64,000 nucleotides of DNA, taken from positions 62,001 through 126,000 of the forward strand of contig NZ_JAUSYQ010000002.1 of NCBI RefSeq assembly GCF_030816965.1. Reading direction: 5' to 3'. The notes below the pieces were generated by a model, which was not told where the DNA came from, ran no database searches, and worked only from the letters and a program-made list of their open reading frames with translations. Source of the DNA: Streptomyces canus. Its GTDB lineage: Bacteria; Actinomycetota; Actinomycetes; Streptomycetales; Streptomycetaceae. Shown here one piece after another: positions 27,012 through 36,838 of the stretch. Each line of letters starts with the position of its first letter. The stretch's first letter is position 1. Both the position numbers and the translations under genes were made by a program.

Positions 27012-27632
27012 TCAGACTGTGGCCACACCCTTGGCGGGTGCCTGTGCTCCCAGAAGGGCAAGACAGTTGAGCCACAGGACATCGAGCTGGGCGGTGTTGT
27101 TGTAGAGCTTGGCGAACAGCACCTGGCCCTCCAGCTGCGCTACGACGGCTCGCGCGGCGTCACGGGTGTCGGCGATCTTCACATCGCCGCGTTCCACAGC
27201 GGCTGCGACCACCTCTTGGACCATGTCCACCTGGGCTTCGAAGATCTCCTGCAGACGCAGGCGGATCGCCTCCGTCTGGTTGCTCAGTTCCAGCGTGAGG
27301 TTGCCGAACATGCACCCGGACACGGTGCCGCACGTCTCCTGGCCGGCACGCTGGGCGGCTGCCGTCTCCTCGAACAGCTGCCGGAGCCGGAGCAGGGGTT
27401 CCTGGTCGCCGCGCAGAACGCGGTTCCAGCTCTCCTGCTGGGCGGCCCACTGCTCATCGAGCACGGCCAAGGCCAACGCTTCCTTGGACTCGAAGAAGTA
27501 GTAGAAGCTGCCCTTGGGCACGCCGGCCGTCTTGCAGATCTCGGCCACGCCCAGCGCTGAGTAGCCCCGCAGTTCGATGAGGGACTGCGCAGCATCGAGG
27601 ATCTTGACTCTGGCATCACTCGTACGTCCCAT
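27012..27632 (-). CDS. TetR/AcrR-family regulator
   Basis: A 206-residue TetR regulator. The HTH lies at about 10-55 (ILDAAQSLIELRGYSALGVA, EICKTAGVPKGSFYYFFESK). The ligand domain includes GTVSGCMFGNLTLELSNQTE and ends LLGAQAPAKGVATV, resembling the TetR_C_11-like group that often regulates quinone- or aldehyde-responsive genes. ATG 27632 is the only reasonable start. Just upstream, CTAGT..ACTAG half-sites around 27637-27660 may form its operator. No intact target gene is adjacent: the divergent interval is empty until a VOC gene 440 bases away. Confidence 0.9.
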   Translation of the reverse strand: MGRTSDARVKILDAAQSLIELRGYSALGVAEICKTAGVPKGSFYYFFESKEALALAVLDEQWAAQQESWNRVLRGDQEPLLRLRQLFEETAAAQRAGQETCGTVSGCMFGNLTLELSNQTEAIRLRLQEIFEAQVDMVQEVVAAAVERGDVKIADTRDAARAVVAQLEGQVLFAKLYNNTAQLDVLWLNCLALLGAQAPAKGVATV

Positions 27633-27636
27633 GCAC

Positions 27637-27660
27637 CTAGTATACGACCATTCGACTAGC
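27637..27660. promoter_or_regulatory. Possible TetR operator (CTAGT..ACTAG dyad)
   Basis: Outer half-sites CTAGT and ACTAG flank a 13-base AT-richer centre (ATACGACCATTCG) directly upstream of the tetR start. Only the outer five bases are symmetrical, so this is tentative. Confidence 0.35.
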
Positions 27661-27662
27661 GT

Positions 27663-28074
27663 GGGAGAATCAGGTCAGTCCTGCAGAGCTCACCCCGACA
27701 CAGCACAGGTCAGGACCGGATACTTCGAGTGGTGACCGGCAGCCGCGCGCGATAGCTTCGAGGAGGCCGCGGATGCTGTCGCACCACTCGACGAGCGATA
27801 GTCGGCCATTGCTCGTTCCCCGCAAAAAAGGGGGAGGTCCCTTCGCAGGTCGCACGCTCCGCTGTGTCGGTAACCGGCATGAACGCGCTGGGGACACAGT
27901 CCGAAGCCTCCCGCACTGCCGCCCTACGGTCTTGTCCTGCTGAGCCGTGCGGGCTTGCGCTCACCGGGCACCGGGAGCGGCCGGTCCGTCCCCTCACTTC
28001 CACGATGCAGCGGCCGGACCCGGTGGTGTGGGAGTCGGCAACGGATCGCGCTCGTTGGTCAGGAAGGCTCATCC
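27663..28074. other. Intergenic interval, nothing recognised
   Basis: No frame here has a supported domain or ribosome site. A short run with CCGCAAAAAAGGGGG occurs near 27818. Confidence 0.4.
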
Positions 28075-28518
28075 ATGGACATGAAACTCGAAGTCGTAGT
28101 GATACCAGTGGCCGATGTCGATCGTTCGAAGAGCTTCTACGAAGGGCTGGGATGGCGGTTGGACGCCGACTTCACCGCCGATGACGGCCTGCGGGTCGTG
28201 CAGGTGACGCCGCCCGGTTCGGCGTGCTCGGTGATCTTCGGTCGCGACGTCAGCGCTGCCGCCCCGGGGTCCGCCGAAGGACTCCACCTCGTGGTCTCGG
28301 ACATCGAGGCGGCGCGGGAGAAGCTGGCCCGGGCAGGTGCAGACGTCAGCGAGGTCTTCCACGATGCCGGTGGGGTGTTCCATCACGCGGGCCAGAAGGC
28401 CCGGGTCTCCGGCCCGGACCCCCAGCGGGGCAGCTACGCCTCCTACCTCTCGTTCACCGACCCGGACGGCAACGGCTGGATCGTGCAGGAGATCACCGAA
28501 CGGCTGCCGGGCCGCTGA
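28075..28518 (+). CDS. VOC-family protein (glyoxalase-like)
   Basis: A 147-residue VOC protein: LEVVVIPVADVDRSKSFYEG is the first module and YLSFTDPDGNGWIVQEITER the last, with the conserved Glu metal-ligand position in the final strand (VQEI). GLHLVVSDIEAAREKLARAG is the middle module. ATG 28075 has AGGAAGG upstream. Such proteins bind or transform small electrophiles; the substrate is unknown. It faces the TetR gene across 440 bases. A short hairpin follows the stop. Confidence 0.85.
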   Translation: MDMKLEVVVIPVADVDRSKSFYEGLGWRLDADFTADDGLRVVQVTPPGSACSVIFGRDVSAAAPGSAEGLHLVVSDIEAAREKLARAGADVSEVFHDAGGVFHHAGQKARVSGPDPQRGSYASYLSFTDPDGNGWIVQEITERLPGR

Positions 28519-28520
28519 GG

Positions 28521-28542
28521 CCGTCCGCAGCGAAACGGACGG
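28521..28542 (+). terminator. Short hairpin after the VOC gene
   Basis: CCGTCCG and CGGACGG form a seven-base stem with an 8-base loop starting 2 bases after the stop. Confidence 0.5.
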
Positions 28543-28963
28543 TCTCGCCGAAACCTCGACTGTGCAACCGCGCACCCACCGTGCCACGTCGGCGTGAGCT
28601 CACTGCCGGCCGAGGGCGACGTGGACGCGCGACCAACTCGGGCGCGGGGTGGCCAAGCGGCCGTTCCACAGCGCCGCCGTGATCTTCCCGAGGCCCGGGT
28701 TCGTCAGGTGGGGTCGAGGACGCGGCGGCCGGAGCCAGGTGCACAGCGAAGGAAGCCGGCCGACATCCAGGGCGTACTCGACCGGCGCCATGTTCCACGG
28801 GGACGCGGTACGCGATCCTCCGCACATCGGGCGGCGCACCGGCCGAGGGAGCACACTGGAAAGGCGCTGTCGCGGCGTCGAACGCACACCGGCGTCACAC
28901 TGTGGCGTTCCTGTTCCGGGTTCCCGTCAGCCGTATCAGGCCCAGCAAAGGACAGGAGCAGGC
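28543..28963. other. Gene-poor interval before the flavin oxidoreductase
   Basis: I recognise no gene. A minus-strand frame (TPRPSWSRVHVALGRQ end) is open for about 95 codons but has no family pattern that I can name. Confidence 0.4.
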
Positions 28964-30419
28964 ATGGACGGCACGTCCCGCGCTTACGACGTGGTGGTTC
29001 TCGGTGCAGGTCCCGCGGGAGAGAATCTCGCCGAACGCACCCGGGCAGCCGGGCTCACCACAGTGATCGTGGAGAACGAACTGCTCGGCGGAGAATGCTC
29101 GTTCTGGGCGTGCGAACCGAGCAAGGCCCTGTTGCGCCCGGTGGTGGCGCGTGCAGACGCCCGCAGGGTCCCAGGGCTGAGGCGAGCGGTCGAGGGCCCA
29201 CTGGACGTTCCGGCCGTCTTCGCCTACCGCGACAAGATGTCCGCCTACTGGCAGGACGACGATCAGGTCGACTGGCTCGACTCGGTGTCTGTGGACCTGG
29301 TGCGCGGATACGGGCGGCTGGACGGGCCTCGCCAGGTGGTGGTGGACCTCGCGGACGGTGGGAGCGTCCGCCTGACCGCCCGGCACGCCGTGGGGGTGTC
29401 CACGGGGACCGTCACCGCCTTCCCCGACCTGCCGGGACTGGAGCGGGTGCGCCCCTGGACCAACCGAGACGCGACCGCCGCACGGCACGTGCCGGACCGG
29501 CTCGTCGTGGTGGGAGGCGGAGTGGTGGCCGTCGAGATGGCCACCGCGTTCCAGGCGCTCGGCTCCCAAGTGACCCTGCTGGTCCGGGGAGACAAGGGGC
29601 TGCTGAACCGGATGGAGCCGTTCGCCGGCGAGATGGTGGCCGACGCGCTGCGCGCCGCCGGGGCCGACCTGCGCTTCGGCACCTCGGTGACCGCCGTCGC
29701 CCGTGAGGACGGCGCGGACGGTCCCGTGCACGTCACGCTGGACGACGGCAGCTCACTGGTCGGCGACGAGATCCTCTTCGCGACCGGCCGTGCGCCGCAC
29801 ACCACGGACATCGGCCTGGAGACCGTCGGGCTCTCCCCCGGTGACTGGCTGACCGTGGACGACTCGTACCGCGTGACGGACATCGCCGACGGATGGCTCT
29901 ACGCCGTTGGCGACGTCAACCACCGGGCTCTGATGACGCATCAGGGCAAGTACCAGGCGCGGATCGCGGGCGCCGTCATCGGAGCGCGCGCCAAGGGTGA
30001 CGCCGCTCGACGACGGCCGTTGGGGCAGGCACGCCTCGACCGCCGACAGCGCCGCTGTGCCGCAGGTGGTCTTCTCCGAGCCGGAGGTGACCAGTGTCGG
30101 GCTGACCACGCGGGAAGCGGAGCAGACGGGCCGCCGGGTGGACGTCGTGGACTACGACATCGGCCGGGTCGCCGGCGCGGTTCAGTATGCCGACGGCTAC
30201 CGCGGCAGGGCCCGTGTGCTGATCGACACCGATCGCGGCACGGTGGTCGGTGTGACCTTCGTAGGTCCTGGGACTCAGGAACTCCTGTACTCGGCGACGG
30301 TGGTGATCGCGAGTGAGACGCCGGTGGAGCGGTTGTGGCACGCCGTCCCCGCCTTCCCCACGATCAGCGAGGTGTGGCTGCGCGTCCTCGAGACCTACCG
30401 GGATCGCGCGCGTGGGTAG
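28964..30419 (+). pseudogene. FAD-dependent pyridine nucleotide-disulfide oxidoreductase, one frameshift
   Basis: ATG 28964 follows CAGGAG. Residues 1-345 form the FAD (VVVLGAGPAGENLAERT) and NAD(P) (RLVVVGGGVVAVEMA) domains. GGECSFWACEPSKALLRP carries the redox-active CxxxxC of the mercuric reductase/dihydrolipoamide dehydrogenase-like class. A one-base loss near 30000 changes frame; the dimerisation domain follows (FSEPEVTSVGLTTREAEQ) and ends naturally at 30419. Total about 484 residues. All functional motifs are present, so the inactivation is recent or an assembly artefact. Substrate probably a small disulfide or thiol cofactor. Confidence 0.85.
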
Positions 30420-30469
30420 GGAAACCGACGGGCGTAGCTGGGCCGTCCCGATGAGCGAGGTGTCGTCAG

Positions 30470-31062
30470 TCGCCGCGCCAGATGTTGTCGAAGGCAGCGG
30501 CCTCGATGGACCGGCGCTGCCGCTCGGCAGCGAGTTCCGTGACGGCCTGGTGGACGGCGGCACGGCGTCATGCTCGTCGACCAGACCGGCGAGCGCATCC
30601 GCCGGCACTTCGCTCAACCCCGCGCAGCCGCGAACCCCGCGAGTATCGGTTCACCCGACGTCCGGCGGTCCCTCGCCAGGAGGAGGGCAGTGGGGTCCAC
30701 CGGTGCCGGTCGGGTCCGGCGCAGGGGGTTGCGGTGGCGGCCCGCGCGTGCCACGAGTCCCTCTTCTTCCAGCGCGCCTCGATAGCGCGCCGCGAGTTCG
30801 CGGCCCCGGCGCCACAGCCAGTCCTCCACGGTTGTGTGAGGTGCCCCTGGTGCGAGGAGCGATACGGCCTCGTGCAGCAAGGGGCTTCGGCCGGTGGGGA
30901 GCCGCCGGACACCAGGAGGTCACCGTCGAGCGTGACGGTCCCGGTGTCGATGAGGTCGACCAGTTCCGGCCCCGCCAGAGCGAGGGACAGCTCACCCAGT
31001 TCCACCACTGAGCCGGTTTGCGGGTCGGTAGCTATCAGCGCCAGGTCCCGGGCCGTGGTCAT
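30470..31062 (-). pseudogene. GPP34/GOLPH3-family protein, frameshifted
   Basis: ATG 31062 with TTGGAG upstream starts MTTARDLALIATDPQTGSV, VELGELSLALAGPELVDLID and GTVTLDGDLLVSG. After a shift near 30880 it reads LLHEAVSLLAPGAPHTTVED, WLWRRGRELAARYRGALEEE, and after another near 30580 it ends AAAFDNIWRGD. This is the full-length pattern of bacterial GPP34, a phosphoinositide-binding-fold family that is expanded in Streptomyces with unknown function. Confidence 0.75.
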
Positions 31063-31324
31063 GGTCAACTCCAAGCGCGACGAGGGGAACGGTCGGCGAT
31101 CGGCGCCTGGGCTGTCGGCCGCCTTCACCGGCTGACGGTTCCGGTGTGCAGTGGGATCCGGCGTCGGCGGAGAACCTCGCGCACGTCTGTCGGGGTGCTG
31201 CCGCGGGCTGCGGAACATGCACCTGATGGTCGCGGACGGCTCCGACAACGATAGGCGCAGGATCAGGCACGGGCCTCTCGGACCAGGTGATGTGTCCGGT
31301 GGTTGTGGCCGACAACCAGTGCGC

Positions 31325-31830
31325 GCTCGTTCAGCGGCCGAGGAGCTGTTGCCCACCGTCGATGTCGTACGTCGCACCGGTGAGCGCGTCGTTGTCCATG
31401 ATGTGGGTCGCCAGCGCGGCGGCGTCGTCGGCGCCGACGACCCGACGGACGGGCAGCGCGGCGCGCAGTTCCTCGCGGCGGGCTTCCAGCTGGTCGCCGA
31501 GCAGGGACGCGGACAGGGGTGTGTCGACGAAGCCGGCAGCGATGAGGTTGACGCGGATCGGCGCCAGCTCGAGTGCGAGGTTGGCGGTGAGGGCAGGAAG
31601 AGCCACAGTCAGTGCGGCGGTGCCGGTGAGGCCGACGGCTGGGCCAGGCGCCAGTGCCAGGTACGGCCTCGGGCACCGTGACCTTCGCGGGATCGCGGGA
31701 TCGCGGGATCGCGGGATCGCGGGCGCCGGCACAGGCCTTGGCCGCACCGGCTTCGAGCAGCGCCCGCACGAAATTGCTCACCGAGCCCGCGGTTGGCACC
31801 GGTCACGAACGCGGTTCCATCCACCTTCGT
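31325..31830 (-). pseudogene. Short-chain dehydrogenase with central deletion and repeat expansion
   Basis: The start region encodes VDGTAFVTGANRGLG (cofactor TGxxxGxG), then FVRALLEAGAAKA and AGARDPA. An eight-base unit repeated about four times (31690-31722) inserts extra RDPAIPRS residues, after which KVTVPEAVP follows. The sequence then jumps to NLALELAPIRVNLIAAGFVD and ends DIDGGQQLLGR at 31331, the standard SDR C-terminus. The catalytic Ser-Tyr-Lys segment is missing. Confidence 0.75.
31690..31722. repeat. 8-bp tandem repeat (GATCGCGG, about four copies)
   Basis: Four exact copies of GATCGCGG follow each other inside the SDR relic. Three units equal 24 bases, so multiples of three keep the frame. 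Confidence 0.9.
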
Positions 31831-31872
31831 GGACCCTTCCGGCAATTCATGCGTGGACCCTTCCGGCAAGGG
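31830..31872. repeat. 24-bp direct repeat
   Basis: CGTGGACCCTTCCGGCA occurs twice, 24 bases apart, just upstream of the SDR relic's start. Confidence 0.8.
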
Positions 31873-32097
31873 TTCGAAGGGCTGAAGACCTGGGTCACGA
31901 TGCGATGAGACAGTCCACCGCGGTTCCCTACAAAGCCATAGCGCCGCAGATTTCGCCACCACTTCGGACGACCGTCCCAGCGCCTGGCGCGTGCGGGCGG
32001 GTGACGCGGGGCTGCAGTGATGAAGGTGTCGAGGATCACGCCACCACAGCTCCGCGCCGGGAAGCTCTTCCGGGCCGGACGACTTGTATGGACTACA

Positions 32098-32114
32098 ACA
32101 AGACGACCGGTCAT
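32098..32114. promoter_or_regulatory. GACCGGTC-core TetR-type operator
   Basis: AAGACGACCGGTCATTT contains the palindromic core GACCGGTC within AGACGACCGGTC, which matches the operator at 37181-37193. It lies about 45 bases upstream of the DUF gene at 32156. Confidence 0.5.
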
Positions 32115-32155
32115 TTATGCACTCCGGCGTCTCGCCCTCACCACGGAGAATTGTC

Positions 32156-32874
32156 ATGAACGACCTCACGAGCACTGCCATGGCGGCCCACGGCGGCCTT
32201 GAGCGCTACAACGGCTTCAATTCGGTCACCGCGCACTTCCGCTCCGGCGGCCTGCTGTGGGGCCTCAAGCAGCAGGAGGGCTTGTTCGAGCACGCCGCAG
32301 TGCGAGTGGACCTGCACCGCCAGCACGCCAGCCACTACCCCTTCACCGCACCCCATCTGCGCACCTCCGTGACCGCAGAGCGGGTGGCCGTCGAGAGTGA
32401 CGACGGTGAGGTGAAGGCAGAGCGGCTCGACCCCGCGCGGCATTCGCCGGCCACACCCTCGAAACCCCCTGGGACGACCTTCATGTGGCCTACTTCGCCG
32501 GATTTGCCATGTGGACCTACCTCACGGCGCCCTTCACCTTCGCCGCCTCCGACGTCCACACCGAGGAGCTGCCCTCGTTGAAGGAGAACGGGCAGACCCT
32601 ACGGCGCCTGAAGGTCACCTTCCCCGACCGCATCGCCACACACAGCCGGGAACAGATCTTCCACTTCGACCAGCAAGGGCTTCTGCGCAGGCACGACTAC
32701 TCCGCCGATGTCCTCAATGCCGGCCCTGTCGCGCACTACTCCTCCGACTACAAGGAGTTCGACGGCATCATGCTGCCGACCCGTAGGCGCGTCCACCCGC
32801 TGGCCGCCGACGGAACCGTCAACCACGAGCTGGAACTGGTCACCATCGACATCGAGAGCGCCCTGTTCCTCTGA
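32156..32874 (+). pseudogene. Conserved hypothetical protein (about 240 aa), one frameshift
   Basis: ATG 32156 has GGAG upstream. The protein begins MNDLTSTAMAAHGGLERYNG and continues in a second frame after one base change near 32440 (FAGHTLETPWDDLHVAYFAG) to a natural stop at 32874. AMWTYLTAPFTFA, THSREQIFHFDQQGLLRRHD and FDGIMLPTRRRVHP are conserved in Streptomyces homologues that I know only as hypothetical proteins, often beside TetR regulators. A GACCGGTC operator upstream suggests TetR control. Function unknown; the beta-rich pattern suggests a lipid- or small-molecule-binding barrel, which is speculation. Confidence 0.7.
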
Positions 32875-33424
32875 GCGCTCTCGCCACGAGCCGCCTGCGA
32901 AGCCCGTGAGATGCCCGGCTCGGTCCGGTGGTCCCACTGCTGCCGAGACGCCGTCGTCGCCGCAGCGGCCAGTGCGCCGGTGCCTCGGCGGGCGGGGCGC
33001 GCGACACGCATCGCCCGGATCCCGTCTTCAAGCGCGTGCGAACAGAGGCGAGTTGACGGACCTCGCGGTCCCGTCGGCTGGGCAGGGCCACCACGATCGC
33101 TCCCCGCCGTGAACACGGAGGAAAGTCCGCGTTCGGCTCGGTGACCGATGACTCGCGGAGTCGGACCAGCCACTGGCGCACATCTGATTTACTCGACAAG
33201 TATTGCCTCTCAGTGAGCGAAGCGACCGGTGCCTCACTCATCCCTCCATGCCTCACCGAGGCGGGTGGACTTCCTGTGCGCGTTCACCCTGTGGATCACC
33301 AGGGGGCGTGGCGGGCGCCTGACGTGGGACCAGTGGATCAGGGTCACGCGTCGGTGTCCCGCGTGCCGTCCCCTCGATCGCCGTCCGACCGCCGGCTCCG
33401 CCACGGGCTGCCCAGGCCTGGTGA
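32875..33424. other. Gene-poor interval
   Basis: No gene is supported. A minus-strand frame starting MSEAPVASLTERQYLSSKSD is open for about 130 codons, but its composition changes abruptly and no family is recognised. Confidence 0.4.
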
Positions 33425-34170
33425 TCAGGCGGGGTGCCTTCGCATCCGCCACACCGAGAGCGCCACGAACGCCATGCCGACCGCCAGGCACAGGGCCGTC
33501 GCCGTCCACTGGAGGCTCCAGAAGTGGGAGACCGGGTGGTACTCGGCCAAGCGGCCGGTGAGCCCGCGCGACTTCAGGCACTGCGCGTAACTGTCCTGAG
33601 GCAGGCAGTCGGTGACTTCGCGGGCACCTCGTCCGTCCGTGGTCAACGGACCGTCCGCCAGCAGCCAGACGTTTTCCGGCAGCCGAGGTTCCGCGGTGTT
33701 CTGCGCGACGGAGGTACTGACCGGCCACAGGTTGCGAGCGGCACGCCCAACTTCGCCGCGAACCAGCGCAGGCGCGGCACGGACTGGGTGGCCACGGTGT
33801 GGTACGAGCCGGATTCCGGCTCCTGGGCGAACTGGGGCCCGCCGAGGAACACGCCGAACAGGAACGGCAGTACAGGCACGAGTTGCAGGGGGCGCCGCAG
33901 CGGGTGCTGGTACTCCTTGCCGAAGCTGAGGAGGTCGCGCGTGCACTGGGTGGACTCGACGGTGCCGCCGCGGCACGCGTCGAGATGCTGTGCGGTGATG
34001 GCCTCGGTCACGTGCTGATGCTGCACGGCGGCGTAGACGGCCACGGCCGCGGCGACCGCCAGCCCGATGAGGAACGCGGCGCGGTTCTGGCGCCACATGA
34101 GCCAGGTCAGCCCGCGCAGACGCGGACCGTATCGAACGCTCGCACGGGAACGAGGAGTCGCGGTGCTCAC
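33425..34170 (-). pseudogene. ABC-transporter permease with internal deletion
   Basis: GTG 34170 overlaps the ATPase stop (GTGA). The N-terminus LRGLTWLMWRQNRAAFLIGL is a typical first membrane helix, followed by an extracytoplasmic segment with Cys residues and PLQLVPVLPFLFGVFLGGP. After FAAKLGVPLATC the protein jumps frame to STSVAQNTAEPRLPEN and the extracellular loop, ending with one membrane helix (ATALCLAVGMAFVALSVWRM). The middle helices are missing compared with the usual ~6-helix permease. Confidence 0.7.
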
Positions 34171-35101
34171 GCCGACATCCGGCTTCCGTGGGCACGAGCG
34201 CCGGCGGTGAGGACCGGGGACGCATCGGGGGCTCCCAGGTAGCCGAGCACCAGTTCTTCGAGAGTGGGCGCGTGGTGACCGTCGCCGGCGAGTGAGGTGT
34301 CGCGAGTGCGCACCAGGGAGATGCTCTCACCACCGGTGTCGGTGGTCGAGACGACGTCGTAGGGACCGGATGCGAGCGGCGGTCATCCGTTCTTGAGGTG
34401 ATGCGTCGGTGCTGGTCGAGGAGAACGTCGACCTCGCCGGCCAAGCGGACCCGGCCGTTGTTGATGAGAACGAGGTGGTCGCAGGCGTTCGCCAGCTCGG
34501 ACACCAGATGGGAGGACATGAGCATGGTCGCCCCGTTCGTACGCGCCTCGACGCGTAGGAGGTCGGTCATCTGCCTGCGCACCAGCGGATCGAGATCAGC
34601 CATCGGTTCGTCCAGGAGCAGCAGCCGGGGCCGCTTGCCCAGGGCGAGGGCGAAGGCGACACGGGTGGACTGGCCTCCGGAGAGCGTTCCGACCCTGGCG
34701 CTCATCGGGATGCCGCCGTCTTCGATGACCGACTCAGCGGTCTCCTGGTGCCAGGTGGGGTTCAGCTCCTGCCCCATGCGCAGGGTGTCCCGCACGCTGA
34801 AGCGTGGGTAGAGCGCCTTGCGCTGGCTGACGAAGGCCGTACTCCGGCGGGCCTCGGAGCTCCCCGGGTCATGCCCGGACAGCCTGATGGTGCCGGCCGT
34901 CGGTTCGAGGAGGCCCGCTGCCAGGGAGAGCAGGGTGGTCTTGCCGGCTCCGTTGGGCCCGACGAGGGCGCACATGCTTCCCTCCGGAAGACGCAAGGAA
35001 GCGTCACGCAGGGCCCATCCGCGACGGTGACGCTTGCCCAACTCATACGTTTCCGAGGCGGGGGCGGAGTGACCCGAGGGTCCGTGATGTGGTCTGTCAT
35101 G
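34167..35101 (-). pseudogene. ABC-transporter ATP-binding protein with two frameshifts
   Basis: ATG 35101 (MTDHITDPRVTPPP) is followed by a shift into SETYELGKRHRRGWALRDAS. The ATPase core is complete: Walker A GPNGAGKTTLL, Q-loop FVSQRKALYP, signature LSGGQSTRVA, Walker B LLLLDEP and the switch His in MSSHLVSELA. A second shift near 34385 leads to the C-terminal EELVLGYLGAPDASPVL and a stop overlapping the permease. It belongs to the CcmA/drug-export type. Both frameshifts fall outside the ATPase core. Confidence 0.8.
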
Positions 35102-35193
35102 ACGTGAGGAAACCTGTGTGATCCTTCTGCGGAGGTCGGGATGAGAGGCCGCGGCCGTACGACGGTGCCGTACGGCCGCACTCGGGCTCCCGG

Positions 35194-35460
35194 TCATCCC
35201 TTCTGCGGGTGTGCCTCGTCTGCGGTGCCGCTGCGACGGCCCAGTGTCAGAAACAGTGCCGAGGCGCCTGCGGTGAACGGCAGCAGCCACGCCAGTCCGG
35301 GCACGGGCGCACTGGCGGTCCACACCGTCAGGTGGGCCACGAGACGCTCGGCCATGGGTACGCCGCCCATGAGGAGAAGCAGTGCGGCGATCACGACAGC
35401 GATGAGCCGCGCGGGCTGCTGAAAGAGGAGGGCAGTGGTCCGGTGTGTGGATCGGTTCAT
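35194..35460 (-). CDS. Small two-helix membrane protein
   Basis: An 88-residue protein from ATG 35460 with helices LIAVVIAALLLLMGGV and APVPGLAWLLPFTAGASALF, and a charged C-terminus. I do not recognise a family. The start lies almost directly after a TAGTGT motif, so the transcript may be leaderless; no ribosome site is visible. Upstream of the ABC operon and in the same direction, it may have been part of it. Confidence 0.5.
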   Translation of the reverse strand: MNRSTHRTTALLFQQPARLIAVVIAALLLLMGGVPMAERLVAHLTVWTASAPVPGLAWLLPFTAGASALFLTLGRRSGTADEAHPQKG

Positions 35461-35581
35461 GACGCCGACACTAGGACCGGGCGGCGCGTGCGGGCATCGG
35501 CCGAAAGTCGGCCGTGCGCCGGTGACCAAAGTCGTGGTGCGAGGGTGAGTCGTGTGGGAGCCGACGCCCGGGGAGGTGGCT

Positions 35582-36196
35582 TCAGCCGAACAGGGTGAGC
35601 ATGGCGGTCCTGTTCAGGACGTGCTCGGCGCGTTCCCACGTCCAGCCGCTCTCCACCACGAGTGTGTGCCAGCCGAGAGGTCCGAACCAGTACCAGAGAA
35701 GATCGGCCGTCTCCTCCACCGGGCAGGAAGGCGATGGATCGAGCGAGTGCAGGTGACCGGCGACAGCCCGCAGGGCGTCCCGGTACGCCGCCGTGGCACG
35801 GTCCCAGAGGGCCTCGCCGTCCTCGTGGACAGGGAGTGCCTTGCGGATGGCTTCGTGTACGGCGTGCTGGCCCTCGTTGCCCGCTCGCGTCCCCCGGGCC
35901 AGCGCCGCGATGACCGCCTCCGGCGTTCGCATGCCGAGGATCTCCTCGATGGCCTGCCGGTAGCCCGACGCGGCCACCCCCCGGTCGACGATCCGGTTGA
36001 GAATGTCGCCCTTGCTCCCGACGCTGGCGAACACCGTCTTCGGCGCGACGCCGGCAGCAGCGGCGATGTCGGCGACGGCCACGCGCCCGTAGCCGCGTTC
36101 GGCGAACAGCGCTGTCGCCCGGCCGAGGATCAGTTCCCGGGTGCGGGCCGCACCCTGCTCACGCAGCGGGGACACGTAGGGGCGCTTGGGCGACAT
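35582..36196 (-). CDS. TetR-family regulator
   Basis: A 204-residue TetR protein: HTH at 18-62 (ELILGRATALFAERGYGRVA, DIAAAAGVAPKTVFASVGSK) and a C-terminal ligand domain with TADLLWYWFGPLGWHTLVVE. ATG 36196. It is divergent from a SnoaL-like gene (88-base interval) containing a TGCTAA..TTAGGCA partial dyad, so it probably represses both genes. Confidence 0.9.
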   Translation of the reverse strand: MSPKRPYVSPLREQGAARTRELILGRATALFAERGYGRVAVADIAAAAGVAPKTVFASVGSKGDILNRIVDRGVAASGYRQAIEEILGMRTPEAVIAALARGTRAGNEGQHAVHEAIRKALPVHEDGEALWDRATAAYRDALRAVAGHLHSLDPSPSCPVEETADLLWYWFGPLGWHTLVVESGWTWERAEHVLNRTAMLTLFG

Positions 36197-36201
36197 GATT
36201 G

Positions 36202-36232
36202 CATGCTAACATCGCGAATTCATTAGGCACGG
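36202..36232. promoter_or_regulatory. Candidate operator between tetR and the SnoaL-like gene
   Basis: GCATGCTAACATCGCGAATTCATTAGGCACG contains imperfect inverted TGC(C)TAA half-sites in an AT-rich pocket immediately upstream of the tetR start. Confidence 0.35.
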
Positions 36233-36283
36233 CATTACCTCAATACTTGCCGCGCAGGCGCGGCGCCGACGAAAGGCTTGATC

Positions 36284-36838
36284 ATGGGAATCGACGCTGC
36301 GGAGTTGGGTCACGGCCTCTTCCGCATCCTGGAGACGGGCGACCGGGAGCTGGCGGCCGAGGTCGTGCACCAGGACTTCCGCAACCGCGAGTCCTCCGTC
36401 TCGCCGCAGGCCTGCTCGGTCGCGGGGCCTGCGGGAGTTCTGGCGTCAAGTGCGTGGATGCGCTCCGCCTTCAGCGACCTTCGTTTCGCCGTCACCGGAA
36501 TCGTCCATGAGGGAGACCAGGTCTGGGTGCGTCTGCGTATGCAGGGCCGCCAGACGGGCGCCTTCGTCCGGTTCCGCGACGGCGTCCTCGACCAGGCTGT
36601 GCCGCCCACCGGGCGTGAGATCGACTTCGAGCAGATCCATGTACTCGGTCTCCGCGACGGCAAAGTGGTCTCGCACGAAGCGGTCCGTGACGACGTCACG
36701 ATGCTCGGGCAGTTGGGCATGTTCCCGCCGGAACCGGCCGGCATGCTGCGCATGGTCATGTGGCGACTGACCGGCCGAGCCGAGCGCGCCGCGCAGCAGG
36801 TGACGGCTCAAGCGGCGGCAGCGGCCGCCACGGCGTAG
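36284..36838 (+). CDS. SnoaL-like ester-cyclase-fold protein
   Basis: A 184-residue NTF2-like protein. ELGHGLFRILETGDRELAAE and VVHQDFRNRES form the opening helix and strand; FSDLRFAVTGIVHEGDQVWV, RLRMQGRQTG and VLGLRDGKVVSHEAVRDDVT are the strand pattern of SnoaL/ester-cyclase proteins. An Ala-rich tail follows. Members include polyketide cyclases and many uncharacterised binding proteins. ATG 36284 follows AAAGG. Divergent from the TetR gene. Confidence 0.82.
   Translation: MGIDAAELGHGLFRILETGDRELAAEVVHQDFRNRESSVSPQACSVAGPAGVLASSAWMRSAFSDLRFAVTGIVHEGDQVWVRLRMQGRQTGAFVRFRDGVLDQAVPPTGREIDFEQIHVLGLRDGKVVSHEAVRDDVTMLGQLGMFPPEPAGMLRMVMWRLTGRAERAAQQVTAQAAAAAATA

Noticed and set aside
31690..31722. 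CRISPR-like tandem repeat
   Set aside because: The unit is 8 bases with no spacers; it is a microsatellite-type expansion inside a gene.
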